This document shows, one piece after another, positions 57,235 to 64,000 of a DNA stretch of 64,000 nt (positions within the stretch are counted from its first letter, which is position 1; each line of letters opens with the position of its first letter). A model generated the notes under the pieces. The model searched no databases, was not told the origin of the DNA, and saw nothing but the letters and a program-made list of their open reading frames with translations. Origin of the DNA: Flabesymbios commensalis (taxonomy: Eukaryota; Annelida; Polychaeta; Terebellida; Flabelligeridae); NCBI GenBank assembly GCA_964017125.1, contig OZ024916.1, positions 1,154,107-1,218,106 of the forward strand, in the 5' to 3' direction. The position numbers and the translations under genes are program-made.

Positions 57235-58770
57235 GAGCATAAATCACACAGTTATCACATTTTTTTAATTCGAGAATTACATAGTATTTTTTATATGCAT
57301 ACTGAGGTTGAAATAAATTAAGCTCCCCAAAATTTTTTTACATTGTGTATATACACAAAGGTTGAAATAAACTAAGCTCCCCAAAAAGCTTCGTACTTAT
57401 TTCTACACGGGCGTTTCAAATAAACAGTTGAGACTCACCCAAGAACACAAATTAGGCCGCAGCCTCTAACCATTGTTTAAAAGTAAAAATCATTTTAAAC
57501 AAGACCCGGCGGCGGCGGAAATATGCCTCAGCCTCTAATCATTGTATAAGTGAAAATCATTTGAAAAATGAATGCAAGTCTGCCATTTTAAATTTAATTT
57601 AGTTGCAATTTTTCAGGGCATAAATCTCCCAAAAACCACACATTGATTATGTTCAACAGTAATGGTCTAACTATCTTGCATGGTTTTCAAATATTATGCA
57701 TATTATGGTCAATAATAAACATCTTTCCAGATATTCCGCATTATATTTAAAGTCCTATTTTTAAACTAGAAAGAGCTGTTCGGAAACGAACACGAAAGCA
57801 GCCATCCGTTATCGGTAGTCAGCCATTTCAAATTTAATATAGATCAGCAAATTTTCTAAAGGTTTATTTTATATTACCGCTTAAATAGCTATTATGCAAC
57901 ATTTCCGAGATAATGAGAATAAACAATTAAAAATGAGAGTCAGTCGGCCATTTTGGATTTTATTTCTGCAAAATTTATCATGGGTTATCCTTGTGTGAGT
58001 CATTACATTCTATTCTATGTTCTATATGCATGGTCCAGCTATTCTGCTTTGATTTTGAGTTGCGTAAATATTTCAAAATTACTCAAATTCAAAATGGCCG
58101 CTAGACAGTCATTTTACAATTGTTTGCTCCCAAAAGTTAATCAGGTCATTGACTGACATTGCTGTCCATATTTACCAAATAAAAAGAAAATCTGCTGGAA
58201 ACTTTTTCCTGAAATGTACAACAAGTATTTCCTTTTTAGTGGCCCTAGTAATTAAAGGGTTGATAATATGGGAATCAAAATGTCACCAAAAATCCCCTGG
58301 TGTTATCTGATGGCTATGTGAAGCAGAAGTGCATAGATCAGCTATCATGCAAGATTTCTGAGATAATGAGAAAAAAAGTAAAATGGCCGACTGGTGGCCA
58401 TTTTGGATTTTATAACTGCGAAATTTGTCATGGGTTATCCTTGTGTGAAACATTACATTTTGTTTTATATTCATGGTCCAGCTATTTTGCTTTTTTTAGT
58501 TGAGTAAATATCACAAAATCATTAAAATTCAAAATGGCCACTAAACGGCCATTTAAAAAAAAGTTTGCTCCCAAAAGTTAATCAGGTCATTGGCTGACAT
58601 AGCTGAACCTATTTGCCAAATTGAAAAAGGATCTGATGGAAACTTTTTCCTGAAACGCGCTAACGAGCTTTTCTTCGTTAGTGGCCATAGTAATTTAAAA
58701 AATAGCCATCAATTGATGGCAGGACCCCTCAGCCGTGGGCTCTGTCCATCAATATCAAGAAATAACTAGA
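57235..58770. repeat. Repeat-rich interval with GGCCATTTT-type repeats
   Basis: A segment at 57,590-58,250 and one at 58,255-58,700 share AAAATGGCC, TTTGTCATGGGTTATCCTTG, CATGGTCCAGCTATT and CTCCCAAAAGTTAATCAGGT in the same order, so they are diverged tandem copies. The first 350 bases contain paired TAAGCTCCCCAAAA words at 57,318 and 57,373. No exon is supported. Confidence 0.6.
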
Positions 58771-58779
58771 TTTGCCTGA

Positions 58780-60040
58780 GGGGCAAAGCTTGCGTCTCCA
58801 CCCGCCCCACATAGTACATTAATTATAGAGAAATACAGTACTGTCACCAAATTTGTATGTAAACCACGTGAAAATGTGATGTCAGAATCACACCAAAATC
58901 TAATCAACATATGGCCAGGGTAAGTTGCTTCCCTGGAACAAATCGGTGAAGCAGTTCAAGCTCTTCAGAGTAACATGTGATTCGTCGCCCATCTTGAGTT
59001 TTGTTGACTTTTTTCTCAGGGCCACTGAGCATACACAAAAGATAAAATTTGAGCTGTATAACGACATTACCAAATTTTGCTAATAGCCAAAATGAGCAAA
59101 ACTGAAATATCAGCTAAATCCTAAAAAGTAAAAAATATATAAGTTGTTTATTATGATAATCACACAAAAAAATAATCAGCACACAGCCAGGGTAGGGTTA
59201 TTCCTTTGAACCAAACATGAAACAAATCCATGAAGCAGTTCAAGCTCTAGAGAGTGACATAGGATTTTGGCGACCATCTTGGATTTTGTTGGAGAAGCTG
59301 AAAAACGCCGAAAAAATTGACCGGGCAAATTCCCTAGGGCCAATATGCATACTGCGAATATTTAGAAATAATCCGAGCAGGGGTGTAATTACTAAATTTT
59401 GATGATAGCCAAAATGACCAAATCTGAAATATCCGCTAAAATTCTGTAAAGTAAAAAAATCAAAGTTTTTATTATCAGAATTGCACCAAAAACTAATCAG
59501 CACATGTGCAGAGTAGGGTCTTTCCATTAAACCAAACATGAAACAAATCCATAAAGCGGTTCAAGCTCTAGGGAGCGACATATGATTTTGGCGGCCATCT
59601 TGGATTTTGTTGAAGAAGCTGAAAAATGCAGAAAAAAAATTACAGGGCAAATTTCCTAGGGCCAATATGCATACTGCAAATATTTGGAAATAATCCGAGT
59701 AGGGGTGTATGGCTATATTACCAAATTTTGATGATGTCCAAAATGAGCAAAACAGAAATATACGCTAAAATACTAAACCGTAAAAAAATCGAAGTTTTTA
59801 TTATCAGAATCACACCAAAAGCTTTTCAGCTCACGGCCAGGGTAAGGTCTTTCCTTTAAACCAAACATGAAACAAATCGAAGAAGCGGTTCAAGCTCTAG
59901 CGTGCGATATAGGATTTTGGCGGCCATCTTGGATTTGTTGAAGAAACTGAGAAACGCAAAAAAGTGTGAGTGAGAGCAGAAACAAGTGGCGGCGGTGGGA
60001 GGACTCAGCAAAAACAATAAGTCGTGGGTGGAGACTTAAT
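58780..60040. mobile_element. Element with GTCTCCACCC inverted ends and ~310-bp internal tandem units
   Basis: CTTGCGTCTCCACCCGCCCC at the left is partly complementary to GTCGTGGGTGGAGACTTAA at the right. Inside, GGCGGCCATCTTGGATTTTG recurs at about 58,986, 59,270, 59,592 and 59,920, each followed by GCAAATT(C/T)CCTAGGGCCAAT-type sequence and AACCAAACATGAAACAAATC. It encodes no recognisable protein and may be a non-autonomous transposon. Confidence 0.6.
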
Positions 60041-60064
60041 GAGAAAAATGACCCACACTACCAC

Positions 60065-60555
60065 CATGTCAATTTTTTTTAAATGGCTGTGGCAGCCATT
60101 TTGTTTTTAATAGATTTATCCCAAAAGGTAACCAGATCATCAGAAATACGGTACCTAGAGTACCAAATTTGAATGCAATCCAAGCAACGGTTCATAAGTT
60201 ATCGTGCCCACAAGCTTTTTAGGCGGCCATCTTTTTTTAAATGGCTGCGGCAGCCATTTTGTTTTTAATAGATTCATCCCAAAAGTTAACCAGATCATCA
60301 GAAATACCTAGAGAACAACCGTACCGAATTTGAATGCAATCCAAGCAACGGTTCATAAGTTATCATGCCCACAAGCTTTTTAGCCGGCATCTTTTTTTAA
60401 ATGGCTGCGGCAGCCATTTTGTTTTTAATGGATTCATACTAAAAGTTAATTAGATCATCAGAAATACCTAGAGAACAACCATACCAAATTTGAATGCAAT
60501 CCAACCAACGGTTCAAAAGTTATGGTGCCCACAAGCTTTTTATGCAGCCATCTTG
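60065..60555. repeat. Three ~178-bp tandem units
   Basis: Each unit has AAATGGCTG(C/T)GGCAGCCATT, TTGTTTTTAATAGATTCATC, CCAGATCATCAGAAATAC, AATTTGAATGCAATCCAA and GCCCACAAGCTTTTTA. They begin near 60,090, 60,238 and 60,400. No coding content. Confidence 0.75.
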
Positions 60556-60829
60556 GAAAATGGCCGCTTATGGCTTAGTGCCAAAAAAAAAATATATGGG
60601 ATGAATTGCCCAGGCACATGGCTCATGTCTGTAAAAAATAAACAAAATTCATCAGTTAACTTTTTAGTAAGAGCTGAATTTCTGACTGACCCTCTGGTGA
60701 TCACTATACCCCACAGCCATCAATACCCCACAGCCTTAATGGCTGAGGGGTAACAAGAGGACTGAAGTCCTATATCATACCCGCAATAAATTAGGTTAGA
60801 CTTTTTGCGGTCACAAATATTTAAAAAGT

Positions 60830-62820
60830 TGATTTGTGGGGGCCATTTTAAATTTCAGTAAAATCACATGCACATTTCCAGATGGTGGGTAATGTGATTG
60901 TACAATGTGAATTATTACTGATTTCAATTTTTCAGTTTTTGCACAAGAAAATATGAAGTTTATCCATGGCGGCCATTTTGAATTTCAGTAAAACCTTAAA
61001 AAAATCACTTGCACATCTCCATATCGTGGGAAATGTGATAGTAAAATTTGAATAAATTCTTTCTTTAAGTTTTGTAGTTTTAGCGCCCCCAAAAAATTTT
61101 GGAGTTGACCTCTGGCGGCCATTTTGAAATGTGGTAGCATCTTTAAACAAGAGCACACTCGATAATAGCCCGCCGCCGAATTATGATAAAGAAAGTAAAG
61201 ACGAATGTCATCACGTAAATAACAACCCAAGATATAAATGGTATGTTAAATAAGATAGATACATGTATAATATGATAAACTATATAATACTTGCATAGAT
61301 TACAAGGTCAAATTATTGACGTAAAATGAGAAAAATCGTAATAAATCGGCCATTTTGAATTTTTTTTTCAGCCATTATTGAACTTGTCCAAGAACTACTT
61401 ATTAGTAACATGCATAACAAATTTAAAGAGGATATGTGAAAAATTTTTCAAGTTATCGCGCCCACAAGGTCAAATTATTGACGTAAAATGAGAAAAATCA
61501 CAATAAATCGGCCATTTTTTTTTTTTTTCAGCCATTATTGAACTTGTCCAAGAACTACTTATAAGTAACATACATAACAAATTTGAAGAGAATATGTGAA
61601 AAACTTTTCAAGTTATCGCGCCCACAGGGTCAAATTATTGACGTAAAATGAGAAAAATCGCAATAAATCGGCCATTTTTTTTTTTTTTCGGCCATTATTG
61701 AACTTGTCCAAGAACTACTTATTAGTAACATGCATAACCAATTTGAAGAGGATATGTGAAAAACTTTTCAACTTATCGCGCCCACAAGGTCAAATTATTG
61801 ACGTAAAATGTGAAAAATCGCAATAAATCGGCCATTTTTTTTTTTTTTCGGCCATTATTGAACTTGTCCGAGAACTGGTCATTAGTAACATGCATAACAA
61901 ATTTGAAAAGGATATGTGAAAAACTTTTCAAGTTATCGCGCCCACAAGGTCAAATTATTGACGTAAAATGTGAAAAATCGCCATAAATCGGCCATTTTTT
62001 TTTTTTTTTTTGGCCATTATTGAACTTGTCCGAGAACTGGTCATTAGTAACACGCATAACAAATTTGAAAAGGATACGTCAAAAACTTTTCAAGTTATCG
62101 CGCCCACAAGGTCAAATTATTGACGTAAAAGGTGAAAAATCGCAATAAGTCGGCCATTTTGAATTTTTTTTCAGCCATAATTGAACTTGTCCGAGAAGTG
62201 GTCATTAGTAACATGCAAAACAAATTTGGGAAGGAAACATGGAAAACTTTTCAAGTTATCGCGCCCACAAGTAAATGTTAACGCCGACGCCGACGCCGAC
62301 GACGCCGAACTTCAATTGCAATAGCCCACCTTTTTTAATTAAAATTAAAAGGCGGGCTAAAAATCACTTGCACATCCCCAAGTTGCTAGGAATGGGATGT
62401 TGAATTTAAAAAAAATTGATCAAAAACATTTACTGAGTTTTTACACCCCCCCAAAAAATTAAAGTTGATCTGTGGCGGCCATTTTGAATTTCAGTAAAAC
62501 CTTGAAAAAGTCACCTGCACATCTCCATATCATGGGGAATGTGATAGTAAAATTTGAATAATTTCTGACTTTTAAGTTTTAGAGTTTTTGCACCCACAAA
62601 AAATTTTAGAGTTGCCCTCTGGCAGCCATTTTGAATATCGGTAGCATCTCTAAAAATCACTTGCACATCCCCATGTTGCTGTCATGTTAAAATTTCAAAA
62701 AGATTTGACCAGTAGTTTTTGAGTTTTTGCGCCCACAAGAAAACGTGACGCCGGACAGAATCCTGGCGCGACTAAAATCCCCCTTCCCCTACGGGCGGGG
62801 GATAAAAAGGGTTGATGATA
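60830..62820. repeat. GGCGGCCATTTTGAA repeat block split by a nested element
   Basis: Units with GGCGGCCATTTTGAATTTCA, AAATCACTTGCACATC(C/T)CC and ATGTGATAGTAAAATTTGAA lie at 60,835-61,145 and resume at 62,358-62,760. The interruption at about 61,150-62,355 is a separate element. The block ends GCGCCCACAAGAAAACGTGA then CGCCGGACAG near 62,760 and a GGGCGGGGG tract. Confidence 0.65.
61150..62355. mobile_element. Nested element with GCCCGCC/GGCGGGC ends and a 160-bp tandem array
   Basis: TAGCCCGCCGCCGAATTATG at the left and AATTAAAAGGCGGGCTA at the right are inverted. It lies between GTAGCATCTTTAAA and TAAAAATCACTTGCACATC, where an uninterrupted relative at 62,645 reads GTAGCATCTCTAAAAATCAC, so it is a clean insertion with a likely TAAA duplication. 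Inside are six 160-bp units (61,309, 61,468, 61,629, 61,789, 61,949, 62,109), each with GGTCAAATTATTGACGTAAA, AATCGGCCATTTTTTT, ATTGAACTTGTCC and CAAGTTATCGCGCCCACA. The array ends with a short GACGCC repeat (62,281-62,312). Confidence 0.75.
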
Positions 62821-63089
62821 TGGGGATCAAAAATGTCACCAAAACAATTCCCCAGTGGTATGTGATGGCTATGTGAAGTATGAGGAAGCAGAAGTTGATA
62901 GATTAGTAGCTATCTTGAAAACAAATAACAGCAACGGCAGACCGTGTGGAATAATACAGTAAGCAGCCCGACTCGGCAAGGACTGCTTAATTAGTCATGT
63001 TTACATTTTTCAGGGCTTAACCCTCTCAGAAACCGCAAATTGTATTTATTACATAGTAATGATCTAGCTATCTGGTTTGGCTTTCTAGA

Positions 63090-63292
63090 TACTGTAGATA
63101 TGGTAATTTTCGCGTGTTTAAATTTTCGCGAATTTCTTATTATGGGACTTTTCACGAAGTTTAAAATTCGTGAATTTTTATTTTTCCTTTAGTAGCGTAA
63201 TTATAATAATAATTTTTGCAAGATTCTTGAATTCGCGAATTTGTCCTCCTCGCGAAATTTAAAACCTCGCGAATATTACCAGATCTACTGTA
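63090..63292. mobile_element. MITE with TACTGTAGAT ends, TA duplication (Tc1/mariner-like)
   Basis: ACTGTAGATATGGTAATTTT then CGCG at the left is complementary to CGCGAATATTACCAGATCTACTG at the right, and both ends are flanked by TA. The inner arms alternate TTCGCGAATTT and its complement. No protein is encoded. Confidence 0.7.
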
Positions 63293-63625
63293 TTACACAT
63301 ATTATAGTAAATAATGGCCGCATACATTTTTTCAGGCCATGTCCCTTTTTGAAACCGCAAACTTTGTTTTAAAGTATTGGTCTAGCTGTCTGGTACGGTT
63401 TGCCAGATATCAGGCATATTTAAGTTGATTATGGCTGATGGTCGGACATTTTTAAAGTAGTACAAATTTCATAAACCCCGAAAGGAACATACACACCCCC
63501 TATAAAGGGATGTGTGTGTGCAATAGGAAATAAATACGACCATGGATCTACTCAGGAAACGAAATGTGGCCAGAAAGCAGGCGTATTAAAGCTAACTATG
63601 GGTAATGGTTGGCCATTTAACAGGG

Positions 63626-63725
63626 CTTACAGTGCGGGGACTTAAGACATCAGAATCTGACGTCTACACGAGGACGTAAAGTCAGATTCTGACGTCTAAA
63701 GTCGATCCCCGCACTGTAAAAGTAA
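63626..63725. repeat. GACGTC hairpin element
   Basis: CTTACAGTGCGGGGACTTAA on the left and GTCGATCCCCGCACTGTAAA on the right are the arms. The centre holds CATCAGAATCTGACGTCTAC and GTCAGATTCTGACGTCTAAA. The right flank CGTAGACCCATAACATAGGT matches the flanks at 14,370-14,400 and 42,720-42,750. Confidence 0.75.
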
Positions 63726-64000
63726 AAATATTGATAACGATCGTAGACCCATAACATAGGTATTCAACTAGTAATAAGTAAGTGTTTACCATGTAAAACA
63801 CCCAAGAAGGCTCCCCCTCGCACTTTTCAAATAAAAGTTATACATTAAATAGAATTTTACAAGATGATCAATTTGTACATGTAAATTTTATCAAGTAATA
63901 TTATGAGGCAGAGGCTAGCAGCTTTAGGCTGACTTGGTGCTATTTTGACCACAAAAAATTAAAGATGGCCGCCAAGACCCGGATATTTTCAGAACTTTCT
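63726..64000. other. Right edge of window, no gene seen
   Basis: After the hairpin's flank there is AT-rich DNA and, at the end, AAAGATGGCCGCCAAGACCC, the start of another GGCCGCC-type repeat running out of the window. Confidence 0.4.

Overview
The window looks like intron-rich, AT-rich nuclear DNA from a metazoan, most likely a marine invertebrate. Short exons are bounded by GT/AG sites, most of the sequence is diverged repeats, and there are many short foldback elements. The palindrome TAGGCCTA is conspicuously frequent, which I associate loosely with echinoderm-type genomes; this is an impression, not a proof. No rRNA, tRNA gene, CRISPR array or bacterial-style operon is visible.

Layout. 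1-1.2 kb: diverged foldback repeats. 1.2-2.9 kb: a non-autonomous DNA transposon with 5-bp target duplications; a second copy lies inverted at 20.96-23.8 kb and carries a LINE tail. 5.0-12.2 kb: seven C-terminal exons of an NAD(P)-dependent short-chain reductase of the dihydroflavonol-4-reductase/epimerase type (copy 1). 12.2-27.6 kb: gene-free repeats, including foldbacks, a 21-bp minisatellite at 16.4 kb and a cluster of a 12-bp word on both strands at 19.3-20.3 kb. 27.6-38.9 kb: a five-exon gene for a monocarboxylate-transporter-like (SLC16/MFS) protein of about 547 residues. Its introns hold a 1.4-kb 16-bp satellite, two minisatellites that resemble the gene's own 3' splice sites, a truncated LINE and several small elements. 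38.9-44.0 kb: small inverted-repeat elements. 44.0-53.6 kb: a near-identical second copy of 2.1-12.2 kb, with a second partial reductase gene whose last exon runs into a 155-bp satellite (53.6-55.3 kb). 55.3-64 kb: repeat-rich, with long tandem arrays and one possible minus-strand terminal exon near 57.1 kb.

The three recognisable genes are all on the plus strand in the order reductase, transporter, reductase. The order arises from segmental duplication (or an assembly duplication), so I do not infer a pathway from it. The most unusual signal is in the transporter gene: the repeats upstream of exons 2 and 4 look like amplified copies of the adjacent splice acceptors, and each of its five acceptors lies within a few dozen bases of a repeat.
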